This document shows, in pieces, positions 6,162 to 13,352 of a stretch of DNA of 17,974 nt. The DNA comes from JBDHTS01 sp044220535 (lineage in GTDB: Bacteria; Pseudomonadota; Alphaproteobacteria; Micavibrionales; Micavibrionaceae). Within the stretch, counting starts at the first letter, position 1. Every line of letters starts with the position of its first letter. A program made the translations under genes and the position numbers. The stretch is taken from contig JBGAQU010000059.1 of assembly GCA_044220535.1 (NCBI GenBank), positions 1-17,974 on the forward strand, read 5' to 3'. The notes under the pieces are model-generated. The model was not told where the DNA came from. It did no database searches and saw nothing but the letters and a program-made list of their open reading frames with translations.

Positions 6162-7770
6162 TGTCCCTGTCCTTTTTTCGCATAATAGCGAAAACGGAAA
6201 AATCGATCAGGGCGATGGTATCAGGGATGCCGTACAAAGCAATAAAGGTACCGAAACGAGGGCCCTGACTCTGACCTAAAAGGACTTCGTAGATGGCCTG
6301 GAACCAGGTGCGAAGCTCTTCTTTTGTATAGTTATTTTCCGTGCCCGCACTAAACACCTCGGTCTGGATGGTTTCGACATCCGCACTGGCAGGCAAGGCC
6401 AGCAGGCGGCGTTTCAGGTCGGCCAGGGCTGTGCGTTCGCGGTCGCTGGGCAGGCGATAGATTTTGTTCGGCTTTACGAAGTCTTCGTAATATTTCACGG
6501 CAAAGCCGACCAGATGGTCGAGGAATGGATCATTCTCCGGCGTTGCATCCTTCGCATAGCGTTTGATAAAGCCCCACATCGTCGCCTTGTCATGCGCGTT
6601 GGAGGCGGTGGCGAGGTTCAGCAGCAGCGCGAAACTGACAGGAACGCGATGTGCTTTCTCAATATTGCCGTTGTGAATATACCATGCAGGATTATCCAGC
6701 AGCTTTTCCGGTTCGTTATGCTGGCCTTTCAATTTTTCGGCAAAGGTCAGATATTCATCGACCGCTTTCGGGATCACATCGAAATACAGTTTCTTGCCGG
6801 AACTCGGGCGCTGAAACATGTAATAGGCGAGGCTTTCATTCGGCGCATAGGCCAGCCATTGCTCGACCGTGATGCCGTTGCCTTTGGATTTGGAAATCTT
6901 CTGGTTATGTTCATCGAGGAACAGTTTGTAATGGAATCCGGCGGGTTTCTTGCCGCCCATTAATTCGGTGATCTTGCCCGCGATATCGGCGGAGGAAATC
7001 AGATCTTCGCCCGCCATTTCGTAATCTACATCCAGTGCGTACCAGCGCAGCGCCCAATCCGGACGCCATTGCGCCTTCACGTGGCCGCCAGTGACAGGCA
7101 CTTCCGTGCGCGTGCCGTCTTCATCGTTGAAAACGATAGTGCCTTTATCAGGGTGCGTTTCGAGGATTGGCACCTGCAATACCTTGCCCGTTTTCGGCGA
7201 GACGGGCAGGAAGGGAGAATAAGTGGAAGCGCGTTCTTCGCCCAGTAAAGGCAGGACGATCTTCACAACCTCGTCATGCAGTTTCAGCATTTTGAGAAGG
7301 GCTGCATCGAATGCGCCGGATTTGTACATCTCGGTCGATGAACGGAATTCGTAATCGAAGCCGAATGAATCCAGAAATTCGCGCAGCTTCGCATTGTTGT
7401 GATGGGCGAAGCTTTCATATTTCCCGAAAGGGTCCGGCACGGCGGTCAAAGGCATGCCGAGATATTTCGCCAGCATATCCTGCTGCGGCACGTTGGTCGG
7501 CACCTTGCGGAAACCGTCCATATCATCCGAAAACGCAATCAGGCGGGTGGGGATATCGCTGATGGCCTGAAACGCCAGGCGTACCATGGATGTCCGGCAT
7601 ACTTCGCCGAACGTGCCGATATGGGGCAGGCCCGACGGGCCGTAGCCGGTTTCGAACAAAACATAGCCCTTGTCCGGTGTCTTGCCACCCAGCCGCTCCA
7701 GAACCTTTCGAGCTTCTTCAAAGGCCCAGGTGCGGTTGGCGAGTGCGATGGTGCGGTCAATGGATTGCAT
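6064..7770 (-). CDS. lysK: Lysyl-tRNA synthetase, class I
   Basis: A class I (archaeal-type) lysyl-tRNA synthetase that charges tRNA-Lys with lysine using ATP; alphaproteobacteria commonly use this instead of class II LysS. The Rossmann fold shows the HIGH-type motif in YGPSGLPHIGTFGEV (about residues 43-57) and the KMSKS motif as KISKSKGN (about residues 290-297). The C-terminal anticodon-recognition helical domain follows, with QGPRFGTFIALYGIPDTIAL near the end. At 568 residues it is longer than I expect. The last 35-40 residues are not family-like and run about 98 bases into the signal-peptide region of the S41 gene in another frame. In an alternative frame the gene would end in TGA overlapping the S41 ATG (ATGA), so a late frameshift is possible. 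No strong ribosome-binding sequence precedes the ATG. Confidence 0.95.
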   Translation of the reverse strand: MQSIDRTIALANRTWAFEEARKVLERLGGKTPDKGYVLFETGYGPSGLPHIGTFGEVCRTSMVRLAFQAISDIPTRLIAFSDDMDGFRKVPTNVPQQDMLAKYLGMPLTAVPDPFGKYESFAHHNNAKLREFLDSFGFDYEFRSSTEMYKSGAFDAALLKMLKLHDEVVKIVLPLLGEERASTYSPFLPVSPKTGKVLQVPILETHPDKGTIVFNDEDGTRTEVPVTGGHVKAQWRPDWALRWYALDVDYEMAGEDLISSADIAGKITELMGGKKPAGFHYKLFLDEHNQKISKSKGNGITVEQWLAYAPNESLAYYMFQRPSSGKKLYFDVIPKAVDEYLTFAEKLKGQHNEPEKLLDNPAWYIHNGNIEKAHRVPVSFALLLNLATASNAHDKATMWGFIKRYAKDATPENDPFLDHLVGFAVKYYEDFVKPNKIYRLPSDRERTALADLKRRLLALPASADVETIQTEVFSAGTENNYTKEELRTWFQAIYEVLLGQSQGPRFGTFIALYGIPDTIALIDFSVFAIMRKKDRDNDIKINAWHSHGGLPGRQHAFISTGATFYSLI

Positions 7771-7775
7771 GGCTG

Positions 7776-7803
7776 TTACAATACTGCTTTTGTTTGTTAT
7801 AGT
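7776..7803 (+). promoter_or_regulatory. Possible promoter for the pilin-like gene
   Basis: TTACAA (7776-7781) and TATAGT (7798-7803) are separated by 16 bases in the divergent gap between lysK and the gene starting at 7838. This is a consensus match only, with a weak -35 box. Confidence 0.3.
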
Positions 7804-7837
7804 GTCGTCTGTAGGACAATATCAGGTAAAAACCCCA

Positions 7838-8581
7838 ATGAATCAAGCAAATCCGCCATTTTCCAGGCAATCCGGCAATGCTTTATGGTTTCTGCTGGTG
7901 GCAATCGCGCTGCTGGCGGCGCTGACCATCACGATTACGCGATCCTCTGACACGGCGGACCAGAACGCCAATGTGGAATTATCACGCATCCAGGCCTCGC
8001 AGATCCTGCGCTATGCCAAGGGCCTGGAGCAGTCGATCAATCAGATGCAAATGCGGGAGATCAGCGCCAATGACATCAGCTTCGACGATCCGGGCCTGAC
8101 CGGTTACGCCAACCCCAACTGTACGACCGATAACTGCAAACTGTTTAAATCGAAAGGCGGCGGCCAGTCCTATGCCGCACCCGCGGAGGAATGGCAGGAT
8201 GGCACGGCATCGCCATGGATATTCACTGGCAAGCTGTGTGTGCAGGGCGTGGGCGACCAGACGGAAGCCATCGGCACCGATTGTTCCACAAACACGAATG
8301 GCTCGGATGAAGATCTGGTCATGCTGTTGCCGCATGTTAAGAAAGGTCTGTGTATCGAACTGAATAAGGAAGTCGGCGTCACAAACCCGGGCGGCAACCC
8401 GCCTGTGGATACAGGGAACGCATGGGCTGCCTCCCCGGAATTTGTCGGGACGTTTGCGGATGGCGCGAATATCGGGGTGAATAACACTGGGCTGTACCGG
8501 AAGGCCTCAGGCTGCATTGAGGGCGCGGGGACCCCGGCGGCAGGGACATATGTGTTTTACCATGTTCTGGTGGCGCGCTGA
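7838..8581 (+). CDS. Pilin-like exported protein of unknown function
   Basis: A 247-residue protein with one N-terminal hydrophobic helix (GNALWFLLVAIALLAALT, residues 13-30). It is followed by an amphipathic helix rich in Q, E and S (ELSRIQASQILRYAKGLEQS) and a globular part with cysteines in NPNCTTDNC, GKLC, GTDC, GLC and SGC. The layout resembles type IV pilins or pseudopilins: a short charged leader, Gly before a hydrophobic helix, then a soluble domain. However, the glutamate expected at mature position 5 is absent and no other pilus gene is nearby. I recall similar uncharacterised alphaproteobacterial proteins with the GNALWF start but cannot assign a role. I chose the ATG at 7838 because an upstream in-frame start would overlap lysK; the ribosome-binding sequence is weak. 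Confidence 0.8.
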   Translation: MNQANPPFSRQSGNALWFLLVAIALLAALTITITRSSDTADQNANVELSRIQASQILRYAKGLEQSINQMQMREISANDISFDDPGLTGYANPNCTTDNCKLFKSKGGGQSYAAPAEEWQDGTASPWIFTGKLCVQGVGDQTEAIGTDCSTNTNGSDEDLVMLLPHVKKGLCIELNKEVGVTNPGGNPPVDTGNAWAASPEFVGTFADGANIGVNNTGLYRKASGCIEGAGTPAAGTYVFYHVLVAR

Positions 8582-8621
8582 AAGGGTAGCCCTTGCCCCT
8601 CTAAAATGCTAATTCATTGAT

Positions 8622-11402
8622 ATGCCCGTATCAGCCGCCGAAACCCGCACCGACCGCATCGTCCTGCCAGATGTCCCCGTACTGACCGTATCGGCGGCGC
8701 AGGCGGTGATGCTGACGTCTGAGGGGGAGGTCAGGATTCTGCCGCACGCACAGGCGCAGATGCTGGTCCATGGCAGGCCGGTTATGGTTTGCCATGCGCC
8801 TTACACGGCACGGCGGCTGGGGGTCGAAGACCTGAAGGCATTTGACGTGCTGGAACTGTTTGCCTTCGTGCATCCTGCGAAATTCTGCGTGCCGACGCCC
8901 GCCGGGCTGGCGAAGGCGCTAGGCATGTCGCCGCCGCAGACGCTGGAGGATATGCCGCTGACTCTGGTTGAGGCCGCGCAGAATTTACTGTCCGATCTCA
9001 GAGGAATGCAAATCACCGACAAAAAAAGCAATCCGCTGGAGATTGCCAAGGTTATGGGCCTGCAGGGCAGGGGATGGGTGTGGGCGCCGTTTATATGCGC
9101 TGCCTTGGGGGAAGAATACGATCCCGCCGCGCAGATCATCGCGAAATCCGCGCTGAATGTCTGGAAGCATATGCCGGAATGGTCGGAAACTGCGCCCGTG
9201 CCGCCGCCCGCGCATCATGCCGTGACGGGGGAGGAAAGCCGCCAGCGCCTGAAAAAAATCCTGTCGGATGGCGATTCAGAAGCACGCGCCGGGCAGGTGC
9301 ATTACGCCACCGAAATCACCACCGCCTTCAATCCTATCGAGAACCGGGAGCAGCCGCATCTGGTTCTGGCGGAGGCCGGAACAGGCGTTGGCAAGACGCT
9401 GGGCTATCTGGCCCCCGCCAGCGTCTGGGCGGAAAAGAATGACGGCACGGTCTGGGTTTCGACCTATACCCGCAATTTGCAAAGGCAGATCGATCAGGAA
9501 CTGGGGCGGTTGTATCCCGATACCGATGTCAAAAACCGCAGCGTCGCCGTGCGCAAGGGCCGCGAAAATTATCTGTGCCTGTTGAATCTGGAAGACGAAG
9601 CGGCGGGCGCGGCGTTATCGGTTGATATCGGCCAGGTGATCGGCGCGGGGTTGATGGCGCGGTGGGCGGAAGCCAGCCGGGATGGCGACCTGACCGGCGG
9701 CGATTTTCCGGGATGGCTGCCGGGACTTTTGGGATGGAAACATACGCTGGGCCTGGCCGACCGGCGCGGCGAATGCATTTTTTCCGCCTGCGATCATTAT
9801 CACCGTTGTTTTGTCGAGAAGGCGGCGCGGAAGGCGAAGCACGCGGATATCGTCGTCGCCAACCATGCGCTGGTGATGATCCAGACCGCATTATCGGGCA
9901 GCACGGATGAATTGCCGAAACGGTATGTGTTCGACGAAGGCCATCATCTGTTCGACGCAGCGGACAGTGCGTTTGCCGGGCATCTGACCGCGAAGGAAGG
10001 CGCGGAATTGCGCCGCTGGATCAAAGGCGCGGAAGGCGGTCGTAAAAGCCGCGCGCGCGGGTTGAAACGCAAAGTCGAAGACCTGCTGGTCAATGATGCG
10101 GAAGGCATGGCGGAACTGGAAGCGATTTTGTATGAGGCGAATTGCCTGCCGTCTACAGGCTGGTCGAAACGGCTGAAGGAACAGGAACCGAAAGGCGCGG
10201 CGGAGGATTTCCTGCTGCATGTCTATCGCCAGGTTTATCTGCGTGCTGAAGGGCGGGACGGGCCGTATTCACTGGAAACGGATACGCAGCCGCTGATCCC
10301 CGGCCTGGCTGAAAGCGCGGGCGCGCTCAAACACAAATTGAAGCAATTGCAGAAACCGATGCGCTCGCTCTGTGCCCGTCTGCGCAAGAAACTGGTGGAC
10401 CAGGCGGATACGCTGGACGGCGATACGCGCCGCCGCTTTGAATCGGTCAGCACCATGCTGGAACGGCGCGGCGACGTGCATATCGGCGCATGGATTGGCA
10501 TGCTGGAAACCCTGCAGATGCAGGGCACGCCGCCGGAATATGTCGACTGGATGCAGATTGAACGGATTGACGGGCAGGCGGCGGATGTCGGGCTGTACCG
10601 TCACTGGGTCGATCCGATGAAGCCGTTCGCACAAGCCATCAGGCCGCATGCCCATGGCATTGCGATTACGTCCGCGACGCTGCGCGATGCCACAGGCGAT
10701 GACGGCGCGGACTGGGAAGTCGCTTGCGAACGAACCGGAACTGAATTCCTGTCGAACGACGTCAAAACATTCAGTGTCAAATCACCTTTCGATTATCCGG
10801 CGCAGACGAAAGTCTTTATCGTCAACGATGTACGGAAAGACGATCTGGCGCAGGTGGCTGCGGCGTACCGTGTGTTGTTCGAGGCGTCGGGCGGCGGGGC
10901 GCTGGGCCTGTTCACTTCCATCTCCCGCCTGCGTGGAGTCTATGACCGGATCGCGGAGCGGATGGAACTGGCGGGCCTGCCGCTTTATGCCCAGCATGTG
11001 GACGACATGGATACGGGCACGCTGGTCGATATGTTTCGGGAGGATATCCATGCCAGCCTGCTCGGTACCGACGCGGTGCGGGACGGGGTGGACGTACCGG
11101 GTGAATCGTTAAGGCTGCTGGTTTATGACCGCGTGCCATGGCCGCGCCCGACCATATTACACCGTGCCCGGAAACACGCCTTTGGCGGGAAGATTTATGA
11201 TGAACGCATCGCCCGCCTGAAGCTGCGGCAGGCGTTTGGCCGCCTGGTGCGCCGGGCGAACGACCGGGGCGTTTTCGTCATGCTCGACCCCATGCTTCCG
11301 GGACGGCTGCAGACAGCCTTTCCGGAAGGGGTGGAGGTTGTTAAGACCGGCCTGGCTGAAGTAGCGGAGTCGGTCCGGGTATTTCTTAAAGGGTCGGTTT
11401 AG
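8622..11402 (+). CDS. DinG-type ATP-dependent DNA helicase (Fe-S, superfamily 2)
   Basis: A 926-residue XPD/DinG-family 5'-3' DNA helicase, likely to unwind structured DNA such as R-loops or repair intermediates. The N-terminal 230 residues contain the block AFDVLELFAFVHPAKFCVPT; it has no recognisable active exonuclease motif. The Walker A motif is GTGVGKT (about residue 255). Four cysteines suitable for a 4Fe-4S cluster lie in ENYLC (about 319) and ECIFSACDHYHRC (about 385-397). The Walker B/DEAH motif is DEGHHLFDAAD (about 438). Helicase domain 2 shows GLFTSISRLRGVYDRIAERM, GTDAVRDGVDVPG and RQAFGRLVRRANDRG (about 868). No clear ribosome-binding sequence precedes the ATG, which lies 40 bases after the pilin-like gene. 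Its end overlaps the opposite-strand gene at 11386 by 17 bases. Confidence 0.93.
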   Translation: MPVSAAETRTDRIVLPDVPVLTVSAAQAVMLTSEGEVRILPHAQAQMLVHGRPVMVCHAPYTARRLGVEDLKAFDVLELFAFVHPAKFCVPTPAGLAKALGMSPPQTLEDMPLTLVEAAQNLLSDLRGMQITDKKSNPLEIAKVMGLQGRGWVWAPFICAALGEEYDPAAQIIAKSALNVWKHMPEWSETAPVPPPAHHAVTGEESRQRLKKILSDGDSEARAGQVHYATEITTAFNPIENREQPHLVLAEAGTGVGKTLGYLAPASVWAEKNDGTVWVSTYTRNLQRQIDQELGRLYPDTDVKNRSVAVRKGRENYLCLLNLEDEAAGAALSVDIGQVIGAGLMARWAEASRDGDLTGGDFPGWLPGLLGWKHTLGLADRRGECIFSACDHYHRCFVEKAARKAKHADIVVANHALVMIQTALSGSTDELPKRYVFDEGHHLFDAADSAFAGHLTAKEGAELRRWIKGAEGGRKSRARGLKRKVEDLLVNDAEGMAELEAILYEANCLPSTGWSKRLKEQEPKGAAEDFLLHVYRQVYLRAEGRDGPYSLETDTQPLIPGLAESAGALKHKLKQLQKPMRSLCARLRKKLVDQADTLDGDTRRRFESVSTMLERRGDVHIGAWIGMLETLQMQGTPPEYVDWMQIERIDGQAADVGLYRHWVDPMKPFAQAIRPHAHGIAITSATLRDATGDDGADWEVACERTGTEFLSNDVKTFSVKSPFDYPAQTKVFIVNDVRKDDLAQVAAAYRVLFEASGGGALGLFTSISRLRGVYDRIAERMELAGLPLYAQHVDDMDTGTLVDMFREDIHASLLGTDAVRDGVDVPGESLRLLVYDRVPWPRPTILHRARKHAFGGKIYDERIARLKLRQAFGRLVRRANDRGVFVMLDPMLPGRLQTAFPEGVEVVKTGLAEVAESVRVFLKGSV

Positions 11403-11604
11403 CTTGAGCGCAGCGGACAGGCGCGGTTGACTGGTGAATCAATGCGTTTAGGGCTTTTTGCTCAAAATAGTCATCAACATGGCCTATCTTTTTATCGTTG
11501 ACCATGGCCATGAATTCAGCGCGCATATCGTCTGGCACCTGGCCAACCAGGTCACCATTCGTGTCGTATAAAAAACCGGATTTGTCGCATACATAACCAA
11601 GCAT
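11386..11604 (-). CDS. Small protein of unknown function (paired with 11780-11980)
   Basis: A 72-residue soluble protein with no signal peptide or membrane segment. I do not recognise the family. It carries C6-x3-G-x2-Y-D-x2-G-x2-V near the N-terminus (VCDKSGFLYDTNGDLV) and VDDYFEQK around residues 43-50; both patterns recur in the neighbouring 66-residue protein, so the two may be diverged duplicates. The gene overlaps the 3' end of the convergent helicase by 17 bases. Only a weak AGAGA-type ribosome-binding sequence is visible, and the leader is about 115 bases if the candidate promoter at 11725-11753 is used. A real gene is likely because of the conserved pattern shared with its partner, but this is not certain. 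Confidence 0.6.
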   Translation of the reverse strand: MLGYVCDKSGFLYDTNGDLVGQVPDDMRAEFMAMVNDKKIGHVDDYFEQKALNALIHQSTAPVRCAQAKPTL

Positions 11605-11779
11605 TTGAGTATCTCTATGTTGTTTAAGGGAGCGAAGATCATTGGACCTTACAAGCGCATGGTTTACGCCTGTGGATAAAACTGTGCAACATAATTTTTT
11701 AAAAAGAATAACCCTTTAAAAAGATAAATATCTTGCATATTGCAATGCAACAATATAAAGGTCGTGAGTTGCGGTCATT
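11605..11779. other. AT-rich intergenic segment with DnaA box and operator-like repeat
   Basis: This 175-base gap between the two small leftward genes holds no supported gene. It contains TGTGGATAA (11671-11679), which is the DnaA box TTATCCACA on the minus strand, and a very AT-rich tract from about 11691 to 11735. It also holds an inverted repeat TTGCAT-N6-ATGCAA (11733-11750) and a candidate leftward promoter whose spacer contains most of that repeat. Confidence 0.6.
11725..11753 (-). promoter_or_regulatory. Candidate promoter and operator for the small gene at 11386-11604
   Basis: On the minus strand, TTGTTG (11753-11748) and TATTTA (11730-11725) are 17 bases apart. The inverted repeat TTGCAT-N6-ATGCAA (11733-11750) lies in the spacer and touches the -35 box, where a repressor dimer could block polymerase. 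Inference from consensus and symmetry only. Confidence 0.35.
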
Positions 11780-11980
11780 TTAGCGGACGATAAGCAAAAC
11801 AGGCTTGATTTTGGCGGGTTTTGGTTCTTTTTTGTCCCGTTCTTTATACCAGTCTACCAGTTTTTCCACCGGCTGCGCCTGGCCAGTTTCAATAAGTATG
11901 GTGCATTCCGCTGGGTCGGCTACGGCTACCGGATAACCAGTCAGGTCATAGGCAAGGCCGAAAGTGCGGCAAAGAAACAT
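11780..11980 (-). CDS. Small protein of unknown function (paired with 11386-11604)
   Basis: A 66-residue soluble protein with a basic, proline- and lysine-rich C-terminal third (KERDKKEPKPAKIKP). No known family comes to mind. It shares the gap-free pattern C-x3-G-x2-Y-D-x2-G-x2-V (LCRTFGLAYDLTGYPV) and VDWYKE with the 72-residue neighbour, suggesting common ancestry. AAGGA lies 8 bases before the ATG, a good ribosome-binding sequence, and a candidate promoter is present at 12014-12041. It is transcribed away from hemW. Confidence 0.65.
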   Translation of the reverse strand: MFLCRTFGLAYDLTGYPVAVADPAECTILIETGQAQPVEKLVDWYKERDKKEPKPAKIKPVLLIVR

Positions 11981-12013
11981 TTGAATGATCCTTAATAAGT
12001 CAAAGGTAGAATC

Positions 12014-12041
12014 GGTATACCACCTCTTTCACCTGCTGTAA
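12014..12041 (-). promoter_or_regulatory. Candidate promoter for the small gene at 11780-11980
   Basis: On the minus strand, TTACAG (12041-12036) and TATACC (12019-12014) are 16 bases apart, about 35 bases before the start codon. This is a consensus match only. Confidence 0.35.
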
Positions 12042-12089
12042 TTACGCACTGCACCTTTTACCGAACATTGGTTGCGTGCACCGGTACAA

Positions 12090-12103
12090 AGGGTTAGAAC
12101 CCT
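12090..12103. repeat. Short perfect inverted repeat before hemW
   Basis: AGGGTT-AG-AACCCT ends three bases before the hemW ATG, where a Shine-Dalgarno sequence would be expected. It could be an operator or a small mRNA hairpin over the initiation site; the two-base loop argues against a stable full hairpin. Confidence 0.5.
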
Positions 12104-12106
12104 GAA

Positions 12107-13252
12107 ATGACAAAACCTTTCGGAATCTATATCCACTGGCCGTTCTGCGTGTCCAAATGCCCGTATTGCGATTTCAATTCGCATGTGAGGGACAGCGTGG
12201 ACCATGCGGCATGGCGCGAAGCGCTGACTTCAGAACTGCGATACTACGCTGGTCTGACGCCGGGGCGTGAGGTCGGATCGATTTTCTTCGGCGGCGGCAC
12301 GCCGTCGCTGATGGAGCCATCGACCGTTCAGGCCGTGATCGACCAGGTTGCGCAAAGCTGGACGGTTGCGAATGATGTCGAGATCACGCTGGAGGCCAAC
12401 CCGACTTCTGTTGAAACCGGTAAATTTCGCGATTTTAAAACAGCAGGGATCAATCGCGTCTCCGTCGGTATCCAGTCCCTCTACGATAAAGACCTGAAAT
12501 TCCTGGGCCGTGCGCATGATGCGGCACAGGGGCGCGCGGCGATTGAGATGGCTTCATCGCTGTTTGATCGTTTCAGCTTCGACCTGATCTATGCGAGGCC
12601 GGAGCAGACTCTGGAGGCTTGGCATAAGGAACTGACGGAGGCGCTGAAATTCGGCACGACGCATTTATCGCTCTATCAACTGACCATAGAAAGCGGCACG
12701 GCGTTTCACACCATGCATGCGCGGGGGGACTTTTCCATTCCCGAAAACGATGTCGCAGGCGATTTTTATGAACTGACGCAGGATATCATGAATCACGCGG
12801 GCATGCCTGCCTATGAAATTTCCAATCATGCGAAGCCCGGGCAGGAATCGCGGCATAATCTGGTGTACTGGCGCTATGGCGATTATGTCGGCGTCGGGCC
12901 AGGCGCCCATGGGCGATTGACGCTTCCGGAGGGCAAGGTCGGAACACGGGCGCACAGCGCGCCGGAAATATGGCTGGAACGCGTGCAGCGGGACGGGCAT
13001 GGCCATCATCCTTATGAAGAGTTATCTCAGGAACAAAGGTTCACTGAGGCGTTGATGATGGGATTGCGTCTGCGCGAAGGTGTGTCAATGGCACGTATGA
13101 AAGAGGAAGCCGGACGGGCGGATATTCTTGACCAAAAGAAAATCGTGGCGCTGGCGGAAGAAGGGTTGCTGGTTATGGATGGCGATATATTGAAGCCGAC
13201 ACAAGCAGGCATGCAGAGACTGAACGGAATATTGGGGTATTTGCTGACGTAA
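12107..13252 (+). CDS. hemW: Heme chaperone HemW (radical SAM family)
   Basis: A 381-residue radical-SAM protein of the HemW type, which binds heme and hands it to respiratory enzymes; it was long misannotated as oxygen-independent coproporphyrinogen oxidase. The iron-sulfur motif reads CVSKCPYCDF: a CxxxCxxC with Phe where true HemN has a fourth Cys, which supports HemW. Further blocks are IFFGGGTPSLM, ITLEANPTSVE, GINRVSVGIQSL, LGRAHDAAQ, FDLIYARPEQT, HLSLYQLTIESGT and GVGPGAHGR, with a C-terminal winged-helix-like region (MMGLRLREGVS). In many alphaproteobacteria hemW follows rdgB directly; here it lies about 10 kb away and on the other strand. No ordinary ribosome-binding sequence is present; a small inverted repeat sits just before the ATG. 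Confidence 0.95.
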   Translation: MTKPFGIYIHWPFCVSKCPYCDFNSHVRDSVDHAAWREALTSELRYYAGLTPGREVGSIFFGGGTPSLMEPSTVQAVIDQVAQSWTVANDVEITLEANPTSVETGKFRDFKTAGINRVSVGIQSLYDKDLKFLGRAHDAAQGRAAIEMASSLFDRFSFDLIYARPEQTLEAWHKELTEALKFGTTHLSLYQLTIESGTAFHTMHARGDFSIPENDVAGDFYELTQDIMNHAGMPAYEISNHAKPGQESRHNLVYWRYGDYVGVGPGAHGRLTLPEGKVGTRAHSAPEIWLERVQRDGHGHHPYEELSQEQRFTEALMMGLRLREGVSMARMKEEAGRADILDQKKIVALAEEGLLVMDGDILKPTQAGMQRLNGILGYLLT

Positions 13253-13263
13253 TTAAAAAAATA

Positions 13264-13336
13264 TCATCCCGCAGCGTAGCGGAGGGATCTTCGATGGTTC
13301 AAGCAGCACAGATCCCTCCGCTACGCTGCGGGATGA
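13264..13336. repeat. Perfect 27-bp inverted repeat element with 19-base loop
   Basis: Arms at 13264-13290 and 13310-13336 are exact reverse complements over 27 bases, beginning TCATCCCGCAGCG and ending GGGATGA; the loop is 13291-13309. It fills most of the gap between the convergent genes hemW and the leftward exported-protein gene. In RNA it would form a very stable hairpin in either direction and may stop transcription, but the A/T runs outside it look incidental. The TCATCCC...GGGATGA ends match those of the repeats at 14815 and 17873, which suggests a dispersed palindromic family. Confidence 0.9.
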
Positions 13337-13352
13337 CAAAAATTTAAGATGT

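Noticed and set aside
7670..7837. An upstream in-frame extension of the pilin-like gene
   Set aside because: It would overlap lysK antisense and add 56 residues before a clean N-terminal leader; ATG 7838 is simpler.
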